From assembly GCA_013289985.1 (NCBI GenBank), contig JABCYW010000028.1:1-53675 (forward strand): 53,675 bases of DNA, written 5' to 3'. Source of the DNA: Betaproteobacteria bacterium (GTDB lineage: Bacteria; Pseudomonadota; Gammaproteobacteria; Burkholderiales; Burkholderiaceae_C). The notes under the pieces are model-generated. The model had not been told where the DNA came from. It saw only the letters and a program-made list of their open reading frames with translations, and ran no database searches. The position numbers and the translations under genes are program-made. Shown one piece after another: positions 43,801-52,535 of the stretch. Positions within the stretch are counted from its first letter, which is position 1. Each line of letters opens with the position of its first letter.

Positions 43801-45631
43801 AGATGGAGGCCCCCTCGGCCTCGATGCTGTAGTTCTGCTCGCCCAGCACGCGCACGCCCATGTGCTCGAGCATGGGCAGGCTCCCGGACAGGACGACGGG
43901 GGCGCCCCTGTGATACACCTTGAAGCCCAGCGCCCCCGCCGCCGCGCCCAGCGGGCGGTACAGGGCCAGCGCGAGCGGCGCCTCGGCGGTCAGGGTGTCG
44001 ATCTTTCGCACGTCGGCGACGGCGGCTCGCGGCGCGACGCGCTCGCGGTATTCTGGCGGGAAGGCCGCGTTCCAGCGCTTGTAGAGCTCGATGCCGCGCG
44101 CCTCGCCTTCGCTGTCGATCAGCGCGTCGCGCAGGCGGTCGGTCCAGCGCCGCGCGGCCACGGCGAGCTTGCCCTCGATCTCCTTGCGATCGAAGGGCGG
44201 TACCTGGCCTGGCGTCGTGCGCACCGTGAAATGGATGCGCGCGAGCACCGTGTCGCCGAGCAGAACGTTGAAGTCGGCGCCGGTCCCGGCGAACGCCGCC
44301 ATCAGGATCTGTTGAAGCTTGACGCGCAGGTCGGTCGCGTAGGTCTCGCGCGGCACGTAGACGAGGCAGGAGACGAAGCGGTCGAACGGGTCGCGTCGGA
44401 TGAACAGGCGCAGGCGCTGGCGCTCGCCGAGCGCGAGGATGCCCAGGGCCGTCTCGTACAGCTCGTCGTCCGAGATCTGGAACAGCTCGTCGCGCGGATA
44501 GGTCTCGAGGATGTGGGCCAGGGCCTTGGCCAGGTGTCCGCCGGGCGGCAGGCCGGCGCGTTCGGCGATCGCCTCGACCTTGCCGCGCAGCAGCGGCGTC
44601 TCCGCCACCCGGGCGCTGTACGCCGTCGACGTGAACAGGCCGAGGAAGCGATGCTCGCCGACGACCCGGCCCGCCTGGTCGAAACGCTTGACCCCGATGT
44701 AGTCGGTGTAGCCCGGCCGGTGCACCGTGGAACGCGTGTCGGCCTTCGTGACGACCACCATCGGCAACGGCGCGTGCGCCAGTGCGCGGGCGCTCGCCGG
44801 CAGGCGCGAGAAGCTGGCGGATTCCGTGGCGGCATCGGCTTCGCGCAGCACGCCCAGGCCGCTGCCCGCGACGAGGCGAAGGGCATCCTCGCCGTCCTCC
44901 CTGACCAGGTCGTGCTGGCGGTAGCCGAGGAGCGTGATGTGGTCGTCGGCCAGCCATTCGAGGAAGGCGCGGCTCTCGGCGACCAGTGCCGGCGGCAGCG
45001 TCGGCGGCGCGTTCGCGTATTCGGCCGCGCCCTCCTGCAGGCGCGCGGTCATCGGCATCCAGTCCTGCACGGCGGCGCGCACGTCGCCGAGCACCCGTTC
45101 GATCCCTGCCACCAGCTCGGCGCGCTGCTGGGGATCGACGAGCCGGTCGACCTCGATGTGCATCCACGATTCGCGCGCGGCCTGTGGCGCTTCGTTGCGC
45201 GGCCGCAGGGAGGCGAGCGCGCCGCCGGCGTCGCGCTCCACGGCGAAGATGGGGTGCGCGATCAGGTGCAGCGTCAGGCCCTGCCGGTTGATCTCGGTCG
45301 TCGTCGAGTCGACCAGGAAGGGCATGTCGTCGTTGACGATCTCGATCACGGAATGGCGCGACGCCCAGCCGTTCTCGGCCATGGCGGGGCTCAGGACGCG
45401 CACCTTGGGCTGGCCGGCGGCGCGCGAGGCGCCGAACTGCCATTGGGACAGCAGGGCGCCGCACAGGTCCTCGGCCGTGCGCTCGGCAAGGTCGTCGGCG
45501 TCGAGATGGCGGAAGTACTCGCGCGCAAAGACCTCGACCTGCGGTCGCTGTCCGGCGTTCAGGCGCGCGGCGGCGAGGGCCAGGACCGCTTCGATGGTCT
45601 CGCGCCGCAGCGCGTCGGTGGAGTCGCTCAT
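40823..45631 (-). CDS. gdhB: NAD-specific glutamate dehydrogenase (180-kDa class)
   Basis: A 1602-residue enzyme converting L-glutamate to 2-oxoglutarate and ammonia with NAD. The large N-terminal part contains ACT-like and helical regulatory regions (residues 1-700), and the catalytic core follows. The signature [20 protein letters not shown], then [20 protein letters not shown], near residues 800-850 carries the catalytic Lys. Further family sequences are [15 protein letters not shown] and [20 protein letters not shown], continuing into [15 protein letters not shown]. The C-terminal domain has the usual helical bundle. Length fits the Streptomyces/Pseudomonas class. Gene symbol is used by analogy; members are also called gdh2. 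It is single, convergent with the glycosyltransferase gene. Confidence 0.94.
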   Translation of the reverse strand: [1602 protein letters not shown]

Positions 45632-45711
45632 GGGTCATTTCCCCCGCGTATCTCACCCGCTTGACTCGGCGGGATTGGAGACGAAGCCTACGCTCATCCG
45701 CCGAATTCTGT

Positions 45712-46659
45712 TCAGCCTTCGTACGCCGCCAGCCGGCGCTGCTCCTCCGGCGTGAAGAGCCGGTTGCGCAATTCGCCCATCGCCGCCGCGCGGTCCGCGT
45801 CGCTTCCGGGCGCCGCCAGCACGCTGCCGCGCTGCGCCTGGTAGGTGGCGATGCGGGCCTTCCACGTCGCCTCCTCGCGATCCACGTCGGCCAAACGGTT
45901 GGCGGCCTCGGGCGACGTGGCGGCGGCGCGCATGTGGTAGATGTCGTCCTCGCTGCCGCCGTTGGCGCGGATCTTCTGCTCGGCCTCGTCCAGGCGGGTG
46001 ACGAGCAAGGGCGCCTCGCGGTCCGCGCGCACGCTCGCGGGCAGGCGCGCGTCGAGCGCGGCCAGGCGTTCGCGGCGCTGCGCGTCGCTCAGCGACGGAT
46101 CCTGCTCGATGGCCATGCGCGCCAGCGCCATGGAGGCCTCGGCGTCCTGTGCCGCGAACAAGGCCTGCGATTCGGCGGCGGTGAAGAAGGTGGCGCGCAA
46201 GGCCAGCATGCGGCGCAGGCCGTCGCGCAGCATGTCGACGCTGGAGCCGGTGGGCTTGGGCGGCCGCTGGTCCTTCAGCGCGGTCTTGAAGCGCACGTAG
46301 CGGTCGAACAGGTCCTTGGCCTGGCGGGCGGCGAGCGGGCCGAGGCGGCCGTCGAGGTCGCTGGCCACCTGCGCGCGGATCGCGTCCAGGGGGCGCTCGC
46401 CCACGGTGGTCAGGTAGTAGTCGAACAGGCGGATCAGCGCCGGATCGAGCACCAGCGACTGGTCGGCCGCGGCGGTGGCCGCGCCGTCGGGCGTGGTGCC
46501 GGCGAGCGACGACGTGGCGGCGGGCCGCGACTCGGCCGCCGGCGCCGGGTCGACGACGCGCGACGCCGGGGTCGGCAGCCCTTGCAGGCCGATGACCACC
46601 AGCGCCGCCGCCGCGACCACGCCTGCCACCCAGGTGGCGGGAAGCTGGCCGCGTTGCAT
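45712..46659 (-). CDS. lifO: lipase-specific foldase/chaperone LifO
   Basis: Steric chaperone that folds the secreted lipase in the periplasm. The 315-residue product has an N-terminal membrane anchor (residues 9-27, TWVAGVVAAAALVVIGLQG), an Ala/Pro linker, and a helical foldase domain. The conserved motif R-x2-FDY-x2-(S/T)xxGE appears as RLFDYYLTTVGE at 77-88. Heptad-like helices follow (LRDGLRRMLALRATFF, RANGGSEDDIYHMRAAATSP). It follows lipA with one base between stop and start, the usual arrangement. Ends about 80 bases before the GDH start on the same strand. Confidence 0.93.
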   Translation of the reverse strand: MQRGQLPATWVAGVVAAAALVVIGLQGLPTPASRVVDPAPAAESRPAATSSLAGTTPDGAATAAADQSLVLDPALIRLFDYYLTTVGERPLDAIRAQVASDLDGRLGPLAARQAKDLFDRYVRFKTALKDQRPPKPTGSSVDMLRDGLRRMLALRATFFTAAESQALFAAQDAEASMALARMAIEQDPSLSDAQRRERLAALDARLPASVRADREAPLLVTRLDEAEQKIRANGGSEDDIYHMRAAATSPEAANRLADVDREEATWKARIATYQAQRGSVLAAPGSDADRAAAMGELRNRLFTPEEQRRLAAYEG

Positions 46660-46660
46660 G

Positions 46661-47587
46661 TCAGAGCCCCAGGTTCTTCAGGCGGTTGGCCTGGTTGCGG
46701 TAGAGGCTCTTGGGGTCGACCTCGAACCAGTTGACGATGCCGGCGGTCTGGTTCACCTCGTCGAGGTGGTTCATGCCGTAGTCGTCGCGGATCACGGTGC
46801 CCAGGTGGCTGCTGCACAATCCCACCAGGCCGTCGTTCTTCGCGCCGTTGTAGACCAGCGAAGTGATGGCCAGCGCGGGGTCGATCGGATCGAGCGCGTT
46901 GGTGTAGGGCTGCGCGCCGCTCCACGAGTAGTAGCGCACGCCGTTGGACGCGAGCTCGGGGCCGCTGCCGCACGAGGTCGTCGGCAGGCCTTCAGGGTGC
47001 GCGGCATTGAACTTGGCCATGCCGGCGCTGGAGAGCGAGTTGAGCGCGGCCGACGAGTTCTGCGACGTGTTGTTGCCGGAGATGAGCCCGATCAGCGACG
47101 CGAAGCCGTTGACCACGCTGGCGACGACCGTGCGCGACAGCGAGCCCGATGGCAGCGTGCCGTTGAGCGCATCGGCCAGCGCCGCGCCCTGGTTTGGGCC
47201 GGCGACGCTGGTGACCGAGGCGACCAGGTTGGGCGCCACCGAGGCCACGTAGCGCACGGTGGGGCCGCCGTGGCTGTGGCCGATCAGGTTGACCTTGCTG
47301 GCGCCGGTGACGGCCAGCACCTGCTTGACGTAGGTGAGCAGTTGCTCGCCACGCACCTCGGTGGAATTGGCTGCCGCCACCTGCGCGACGTAGACCTGGG
47401 CGCCGTTGGCGCGCAGGTCTTCGGGGATGCCGTAGAAGTATTCCAGCGGCCCGATGTTGTCGAAGCCGAACAGGCCGTGGACGAGGATGATGGGGTACTT
47501 GGTCTGTGCGTACCCGGTGGCCCAGGAAGGGAGCGCGCAGAGCGCGAGCATGGCCACGGTGAGCCACTTCATGAGTGTCTTGTTCAT
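46661..47587 (-). CDS. lipA: secreted triacylglycerol lipase (family I.1/I.2)
   Basis: Extracellular lipase, exported by Sec and then the type II system. The 308-residue product starts at ATG 47587 (GGAGA site 8 bases upstream) with a signal peptide ending at SWA (residue 23). Features: oxyanion segment PIILVHGLFGFD, nucleophile Ser105 in IGHSHGG, Asp252 in KNDGLVG and His274 in GMNHLDEVNQ, with Cys206 and Cys258 placed for the family disulfide. Length between Pseudomonas and Burkholderia enzymes. It is the first gene of the lipA-lifO operon and depends on the foldase downstream. Confidence 0.95.
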   Translation of the reverse strand: MNKTLMKWLTVAMLALCALPSWATGYAQTKYPIILVHGLFGFDNIGPLEYFYGIPEDLRANGAQVYVAQVAAANSTEVRGEQLLTYVKQVLAVTGASKVNLIGHSHGGPTVRYVASVAPNLVASVTSVAGPNQGAALADALNGTLPSGSLSRTVVASVVNGFASLIGLISGNNTSQNSSAALNSLSSAGMAKFNAAHPEGLPTTSCGSGPELASNGVRYYSWSGAQPYTNALDPIDPALAITSLVYNGAKNDGLVGLCSSHLGTVIRDDYGMNHLDEVNQTAGIVNWFEVDPKSLYRNQANRLKNLGL

Positions 47588-47908
47588 TGCGGTTGTCTCC
47601 GTCAATTCGTTGAGTGGCGAAAGCCCGTGCGAGGCTTTCGTTCAGGTGGCACGGACGCACGCATCCGAGCCGAACCCTCCAAGGTTCGATCTGTGTCGAA
47701 GCAGTCTCAACTGAGGCCTGGGATGCCGGGCCCGCGCGGCGGAAAGCGCGGGCGATGGGCGTCGTGGCATGGGTAGCACTGCGGATAGGCAGCGGGCGCA
47801 GACGAGTCGAACATCGCGTTCGAACCCCGCAACCTCAGCGAATCCATCCTACTGAGCGACGCGGCGCAGCGTCTGTCATCGATTTGCAATTCAAAAAGGG
47901 AAGACCCT
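47588..47908. other. intergenic region between divergent lipA and Crp/Fnr genes
   Basis: 321 bases with promoters in both directions. No open frame looks real. A GTTCGAACC-like sequence near 47817 is not part of a cloverleaf. No obvious Crp-type TGTGA-N6-TCACA palindrome was seen. Confidence 0.35.
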
Positions 47909-48649
47909 ATGGCACGCCTCACGGCCGCGCAACGGCAGACGATGCTCGACAGCCCGTGGTTCGGCAAGCTGCCGGCGGCCCCGCGCGACGAGGCGCTCGA
48001 CGTGGCCACGCTGCGCCACCTCAACGAGGGCGACGTGATCTACGCGAAGGATCGGCCGGCCGATGCCTGGTACGGCATCCTGGGCGGCGCCATCCGCCTG
48101 GGCGCCAGCGGCCCCGACGGCCGCCAGGGCCTGCTCACGTTCCTGCAGCCCGGAGCCTGGTTCGGCGACACCTCGCTGTTCGACCAGCTGCCGCGCCCGC
48201 ACGACGCCATCGCCCATTGCGCGACAACGCTGCTGGCGGTGTCGGCGGCGCAGTTCGAGGGGCTGATGGAGCGCTACCCGGTGATGTATCGCCACTTCGT
48301 CGAGCTCTACTGCCAGCGCGCGCGGCTGATGTTCCTGGCGCTGGAGGCGTGGACGGCGTTCTCGCTCGACGAGCGGCTCGCGATGCACCTGGTGCACCTG
48401 GCCAACGGCCACGGCCTGCGCGACGGCGCCGACGTGGCGATCAACCTGCACCTGCCGCAGGAGCAGCTGGCGCAGCTGCTGGGCGTCACGCGCCAGCGCA
48501 TCAGCCAGATCCTGCACGAGTGGGAGCGCCTCGGGCGCGTGCACGTGCGCTATGGGCGGGTGGTGCTCGATGGCCTGTGGTTCGCGAGCGATCCCACCGG
48601 GCCGCACCTGCACTCGGTGCCGATCGAGAGCCTGCCTGCGGCGCACTGA
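47909..48649 (+). CDS. Crp/Fnr family transcriptional regulator
   Basis: A 246-residue regulator starting at ATG 47909. Residues 25-140 are a cyclic-nucleotide-binding-type beta barrel (LRHLNEGDVIYAKDRPADAW, GLLTFLQPGAWFGDTSLFD) without the cysteines needed for an FNR iron-sulfur cluster. A dimerisation helix follows, and residues 175-225 form the HTH: LPQEQLAQLLGVTRQRISQI, LHEWERLGRVHVRYGRVVL. The arginine/serine pattern RQRIS fits the recognition helix. Ligand unknown. It is divergent from lipA and could regulate it (inference from position). Confidence 0.9.
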   Translation: MARLTAAQRQTMLDSPWFGKLPAAPRDEALDVATLRHLNEGDVIYAKDRPADAWYGILGGAIRLGASGPDGRQGLLTFLQPGAWFGDTSLFDQLPRPHDAIAHCATTLLAVSAAQFEGLMERYPVMYRHFVELYCQRARLMFLALEAWTAFSLDERLAMHLVHLANGHGLRDGADVAINLHLPQEQLAQLLGVTRQRISQILHEWERLGRVHVRYGRVVLDGLWFASDPTGPHLHSVPIESLPAAH

Positions 48650-48662
48650 GCGTGGATGACAG

Positions 48663-49757
48663 TCAGCAGGCGATCAGCGGCGGCAACGCCATGTGCTCCA
48701 GCTGCTCGCGCAACTGCGTCGTCTGCTGGTCCCAGTAGGCCGGCGTGCCGAACCACGGGAACGCGGCCGGGAAGGCCGGGTCGTCCCAGCGGTCGGCGAT
48801 CCACGCGCTGTGGTGGATCATGCGCAGCGCGCGCAGCGGCTCGATCAGCGCGAGCTCGGCCGGGTTGAAGTCCATGAACGCGCGATAACCGTTCAATACG
48901 TGGGACAACTGGCCCTGCATCGCGGCGCGGTCGCCGGACAGCAGCATCCACAGGTCCTGCACCGCCGGGCCCATGCAGGCGTCGTCGAGGTCGACGAACA
49001 GCGGGCCGGCGAAGTCGCCTTCCTCGCGCCACAGGATGTTGCCGGGATGGCAGTCGCCGTGCAGGCGGATGTTTCGCGGCGGCCCGGCGGCCTCGAAGGC
49101 CTGGCGCGCGGCCGCCACGGCGTGGCCGGCGACGCTGAGCCAGGTGGCCGATTGCGCGCGGGTCAGCAGGTCGCTGCGTTCGACGCGGGCAATGGCCTGC
49201 GTGCCGTAGGTGTCGCAGTCCAGCGTGCGGCGATGCGCGAACGGCCGGCGCGCCCCCACCGTGTGCAGCCGTCCCAGCAACCGGCCCAGCCACGCCAGCG
49301 TGTGCGGGCTCTCGAGCTCGGGCGCGCGCCCCGCGCGCCGGGGCGCGACGCCGAAGCGGTAGACGGGCGAGGGCGTGCGGTCGTCGTCATCGGGATCCAC
49401 CTCGGGCTGCCAGTGGCCCAGAGTGGGCGGATCGCCCACCAGCGCCAGCGCGGGGTTCGCGTGCGGCGAGGCCAGCACCAGCGGCGCCGCGATGGGCAGG
49501 TCGTCGGCCTCGAGCTCGCGCGCGAACTGGTGTTCCTCGAGCAACTGGTCGTCGTTCCAGCGCCGCGGCCGGTAGAACTTGGCGACGACGGCCGCGCCGC
49601 CCTCCAGAGCGGCCTGCACCACGCGGTTCTCGTAGGAGTTGAGCTGGATCAGTCCGCCGGTGATGGGAAAGCCCGCGGCAGCCAGCGCGTCCAGCATCTG
49701 GTGGGGCGTCAGGCGGGCGTACGGCGCGCGGTCGGCGAAGTCTGTCATGAGGGCCAT
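48663..49757 (-). CDS. srkA: SrkA/YihE-type stress-response protein kinase
   Basis: A 364-residue aminoglycoside-phosphotransferase-fold kinase; ATG 49757 is used, ATG 49748 is an alternative. Features: N-terminal lobe with NRVVQAALEGGAAVVAKFYR (the Lys of the ATP site), WNDDQLLEEHQFA as in YihE, the catalytic loop IRLHGDCHPGNILW with Asp235 and Asn240, and VDLDDACMGP with Asp256 replacing the DFG. In E. coli SrkA the gene sits next to dsbA and counteracts MazEF-type death under stress. Here it is next to a GNAT gene, 19 bases upstream. Length is slightly above the family norm because of a linker near residues 110-150. Confidence 0.9.
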   Translation of the reverse strand: MALMTDFADRAPYARLTPHQMLDALAAAGFPITGGLIQLNSYENRVVQAALEGGAAVVAKFYRPRRWNDDQLLEEHQFARELEADDLPIAAPLVLASPHANPALALVGDPPTLGHWQPEVDPDDDDRTPSPVYRFGVAPRRAGRAPELESPHTLAWLGRLLGRLHTVGARRPFAHRRTLDCDTYGTQAIARVERSDLLTRAQSATWLSVAGHAVAAARQAFEAAGPPRNIRLHGDCHPGNILWREEGDFAGPLFVDLDDACMGPAVQDLWMLLSGDRAAMQGQLSHVLNGYRAFMDFNPAELALIEPLRALRMIHHSAWIADRWDDPAFPAAFPWFGTPAYWDQQTTQLREQLEHMALPPLIAC

Positions 49758-49776
49758 GGTACGTGGCCCCGCGGCT

Positions 49777-50490
49777 TCAGCGCCCGGATCGGGGATCGTC
49801 TCTTCCGATGGCCAGCAAGGTGTCCATCTGGCGCGCGCCCTGCTTGAACTGGTAGTCCAGCTCGCCCAGGTGCTGCTCGACCATGCCGGCCACGATGGAG
49901 GCGAAGTTCTCGGGCGGCAGGCGCAGGTGGGCCTCGGCGTCGGCGCCGGTGCGCTCGATGGTGGCGCCGGCGTTGCGCACGATCTTGAGCATCGCCGCGT
50001 TCTCGGTCAGCGCGTGGATGACGATGGTGTCGACGCCGCGGTTGCGCGCGCGCAGCACGGCGTGGTCGAACAGGCGCGCGCCGTAGCCGCGTCCGCGGCC
50101 GCGCACGGCCACCGACACGCCGAACTCGGCGGCGCTGGCGCGATCGGGCTCGGAATCCACCGACGGCTCGTAGGCCAGGTGGGCCAGGGCGATCAGGTCG
50201 AGCCGGCGGTTGAACACGCCGAAGATCTCGTCGCGCTCGAACGCGATGCGCTCCACGTAGCGGCGGATCTGGTCGTCGGCGGCGGCGTAGCCGAAACGCA
50301 GGTAGCGGTCGGTCATGTCCAGCGCCAGCAGGTGCGCGAGGATGCGCGGGCGATGGCGGTCGGACAGCGAGCGGATGGGCACCCAGCCGAACGGGCGCGG
50401 GCGCGCCGGCATCGGCGCCGGGAGCGTGTCCGGGCCGGTGAGGTCGGTGGCGTGCGGGTGTTGCGGAATCTCGGACGAGGTGTCGCCCAT
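49777..50490 (-). CDS. GNAT family N-acetyltransferase
   Basis: A 237-residue protein from ATG 50490. The frame is open upstream, but those codons show no coding character. The N-terminal 35 residues are Pro/His-rich. The GNAT domain begins near 36 (WVPIRSLSDRHRPRILAHLL), contains the acetyl-CoA loop motif RGRGRGYGARLFDHA near 130-144 and a strand-helix pair TIVIHALTENAAMLKIVR at 154-171. Ligand and substrate unknown. It precedes the SrkA-like kinase gene by 19 bases, so the two are probably cotranscribed. Confidence 0.85.
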   Translation of the reverse strand: MGDTSSEIPQHPHATDLTGPDTLPAPMPARPRPFGWVPIRSLSDRHRPRILAHLLALDMTDRYLRFGYAAADDQIRRYVERIAFERDEIFGVFNRRLDLIALAHLAYEPSVDSEPDRASAAEFGVSVAVRGRGRGYGARLFDHAVLRARNRGVDTIVIHALTENAAMLKIVRNAGATIERTGADAEAHLRLPPENFASIVAGMVEQHLGELDYQFKQGARQMDTLLAIGRDDPRSGR

Positions 50491-50875
50491 GACGGTGTCC
50501 CAGTGTTTACCCGAAAGACTGTACACGGATAGTCTTGGTCCTGCCGGCGATGATGCTGCACTGCAGCACGCTTTTTCCGGGGTTCGAACGGCCTTCCACC
50601 GGGCGTCGTGCCGCGCGGGGCAGCCTTTCCAGGGAGGCCAGTCTAGTCCGCTCTGCTCGTCGGTGCCCACTGGCTAGAAGATTTCCCGCATCTGTGCGAT
50701 ACTCATGGGCTTCCCGTTTTGCGGCGGGGTGAACGCACCTGAATTTCCCGGGTGCCAGAAGATGCCGGATTCGGTTCCGGTTCGAGAGGTTGCCATTCAT
50801 GAGCAGCGCCGAGAACCACCAGAGTCGACCCGGAGCGTTCGAACAGCCGCGTTCAATCTCCAAAAGAGAACACTC
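50491..50875. other. divergent region between GNAT gene and rplM, with leader
   Basis: 385 bases without a gene. A TGC-GATACT element at 50695-50703 resembles an extended -10 and could drive rplM, giving a leader of about 165 bases; no good -35 was found. Ribosomal protein leaders can be autoregulatory, but no known L13 leader structure is recognised here. Confidence 0.35.
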
Positions 50876-51304
50876 ATGAAGACCTTCACCGCCAAGCCGG
50901 CAGAAGTGGTGCACGAGTGGTTTGTGATCGACGCCACCGACAAGGTGCTCGGACGTGTTGCCAGTGAAGTGGCACTCCGACTGCGCGGCAAGCACAAGCC
51001 CATCTACACGCCCCACGTCGATACCGGCGATTTCATCGTCATCGTCAACGCCGACAAGATCCGCGTCACCGGCAACAAGGCCGAAGACAAGGTGTACTAC
51101 CGTCATTCGGGCTACCCCGGCGGCATCTACGCGACGAAGTTCAAGGACATGCAGGCCAAGCACCCCGGCCGCGCCATCGAGAAGGCCGTCAAGGGCATGC
51201 TCCCGAAGGGTCCCCTGGGCTACGCGATGATCAAGAAGCTGAAGGTCTATGCCGGTGGCACGCACCCGCACACCGCCCAGCAGCCCAAAGCGCTGGAAAT
51301 CTAA
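50876..51304 (+). CDS. rplM: 50S ribosomal protein L13 (uL13)
   Basis: Early-assembly protein of the large subunit that binds 23S rRNA. The 142-residue product begins [20 protein letters not shown] and contains [32 protein letters not shown] and [20 protein letters not shown], continuing GGTHPH, all universal L13 sequences. Start at ATG 50876 with an AGAG site. Nine bases separate it from rpsI, its standard partner. Confidence 0.99.
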   Translation: MKTFTAKPAEVVHEWFVIDATDKVLGRVASEVALRLRGKHKPIYTPHVDTGDFIVIVNADKIRVTGNKAEDKVYYRHSGYPGGIYATKFKDMQAKHPGRAIEKAVKGMLPKGPLGYAMIKKLKVYAGGTHPHTAQQPKALEI

Positions 51305-51313
51305 GGAGCCGCG

Positions 51314-51706
51314 ATGATCGGTAATTGGAACTACGGCACGGGCCGTCGCAAGTCGTCCGTCGCGCGCGTCTTCATGAAGAAGGGCGAGGGCAAGATCACC
51401 GTCAACGGCAAGACCGTCGACGAGTATTTCGGCCGTCAAACCTCGATCATGGTCGTCAAGCAACCGCTGATGCTCACCAACAACGAACTCACGTTCGACG
51501 TGAAGGTGAACGTCCACGGTGGCGGCGAATCCGGCCAGGCCGGCGCGATCCGCCACGGCATCACCCGTGCGCTGATGGACTACGACATCGCGCTGAAGCC
51601 CGACCTCAGCCGCGCCGGCTTCGTCACGCGCGATGCGCGCGAAGTCGAACGGAAGAAGGTCGGCCTGCACGGCGCCCGCCGTCGCAAGCAGTTCAGCAAG
51701 CGCTAA
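51314..51706 (+). CDS. rpsI: 30S ribosomal protein S9 (uS9)
   Basis: Small-subunit protein whose C-terminal tail reaches the P-site tRNA. The 130-residue product shows [39 protein letters not shown], and the conserved basic tail [14 protein letters not shown] ending in KR. An AAGGAG site lies before ATG 51314. It is followed by two hairpins, of which the second is a clear terminator. Confidence 0.99.
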   Translation: MIGNWNYGTGRRKSSVARVFMKKGEGKITVNGKTVDEYFGRQTSIMVVKQPLMLTNNELTFDVKVNVHGGGESGQAGAIRHGITRALMDYDIALKPDLSRAGFVTRDAREVERKKVGLHGARRRKQFSKR

Positions 51707-51754
51707 ACTGCGCTACCCGGAACGCGCTGGTCGCGTTCCAGGTCTTGCCTCCAC

Positions 51755-51787
51755 AAGGGCCGCTCACCAGCGGCCCTTTGCGTTTTT
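51755..51787 (+). terminator. rho-independent terminator after rplM-rpsI
   Basis: AAGGGCCGCT and AGCGGCCCTT form a 10-bp stem around CACC, followed by TGCGTTTTT. A smaller hairpin (GGAACGCG/CGCGTTCC, 51719-51739) precedes it. Confidence 0.9.
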
Positions 51788-51824
51788 GGCTCGCACTTGC
51801 AACCCCTTACCCCGGGTAAGTTTC

Positions 51825-52535
51825 ATGCGCTGGAAGCTGCTTAGACGACGTCTGTCCACCCCCCGCGTCACGGTGCGACGCCACCTGCCGTGGCCGATCC
51901 GCTGGCTCAGCGGCGCGCTGGTGCTGGGGTTCTCGGCCGCGATCGCCCTGTGGGCCTTCGAGACGGGCAAGGATCTCGCGGGCCTCGACCGCAGCGCCAA
52001 GGCGGAGCTGGCGCAGTTGCGCGACGAGCAGGCCGGCCTCAGGGAAGAGCGCGACAAGGCCCAGGCGCTGGCCAACACGGCCGAGAGCCTGCTCAAGACC
52101 GAGAAGGCCGCCGAGGACCAGCTGGCCGCGCAGTTGCGCCAGAGCGAGGCCGACAAGCTGGCGCTGAAGGCCGATCTCGGCTTCTTCCAGCAACTCATCC
52201 CGCAGGGCGGCGGCGTGCCCGACGGCCTCAGCGTGCGCGGCTTCCAGGTGGAGACGGTGGCACCCGGACACGTCCGTTACCAACTGCTGGTGATGCAGGG
52301 CGGGCGGAACGCCGTACAGTTCAATGGTCGCTACGAGCTCACGCTCAGCGGCACGCTCGACGGCCAGCCCTGGACATCGTCGCCTTCCGGCGCTCTTCAG
52401 CCGCTGCAGGTGAAGCAATACGCACGGGTGGAGGGGATGGTCGATTGCCCATCCAGGGCCGTGGTAAAAAGCGCGCAGGTCAAGGTCACCGACGCAGGCG
52501 GCGCGGTACGCGCACTGCAGACGCTCAAGCTGTAG
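51825..52535 (+). CDS. membrane-anchored coiled-coil protein, DUF6776-like
   Basis: A 236-residue protein; ATG 51825 (MRWKLLRRRLSTPRVTVRRH) begins at a basic N-terminus before a single membrane segment at about 27-45 (LSGALVLGFSAAIALWAFE). A coiled coil follows (AELAQLRDEQAGLREERDKA to about residue 115), then a periplasmic beta-rich domain (GFQVETVAPGHVRYQLLVMQ, RYELTLSGTLDGQPW). This layout and its place between rpsI and a bactofilin gene fit the DUF6776 proteins of Burkholderiales. A role with the bactofilin in cell-shape or envelope organisation is inferred from gene order only. Confidence 0.75.
   Translation: MRWKLLRRRLSTPRVTVRRHLPWPIRWLSGALVLGFSAAIALWAFETGKDLAGLDRSAKAELAQLRDEQAGLREERDKAQALANTAESLLKTEKAAEDQLAAQLRQSEADKLALKADLGFFQQLIPQGGGVPDGLSVRGFQVETVAPGHVRYQLLVMQGGRNAVQFNGRYELTLSGTLDGQPWTSSPSGALQPLQVKQYARVEGMVDCPSRAVVKSAQVKVTDAGGAVRALQTLKL

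Noticed and set aside
41498-45664. 1388-codon open frame opposite the NAD-glutamate dehydrogenase gene
   Set aside because: It is an antisense frame created by strong GC bias at third codon positions; its translation is His/Arg/Ala-rich without any family sequence, while the minus strand encodes a complete known enzyme.
47808-47845. tRNA-like GTTCGAACC sequence
   Set aside because: No acceptor, D or anticodon stems could be formed around it on either strand, and no CCA end fits.
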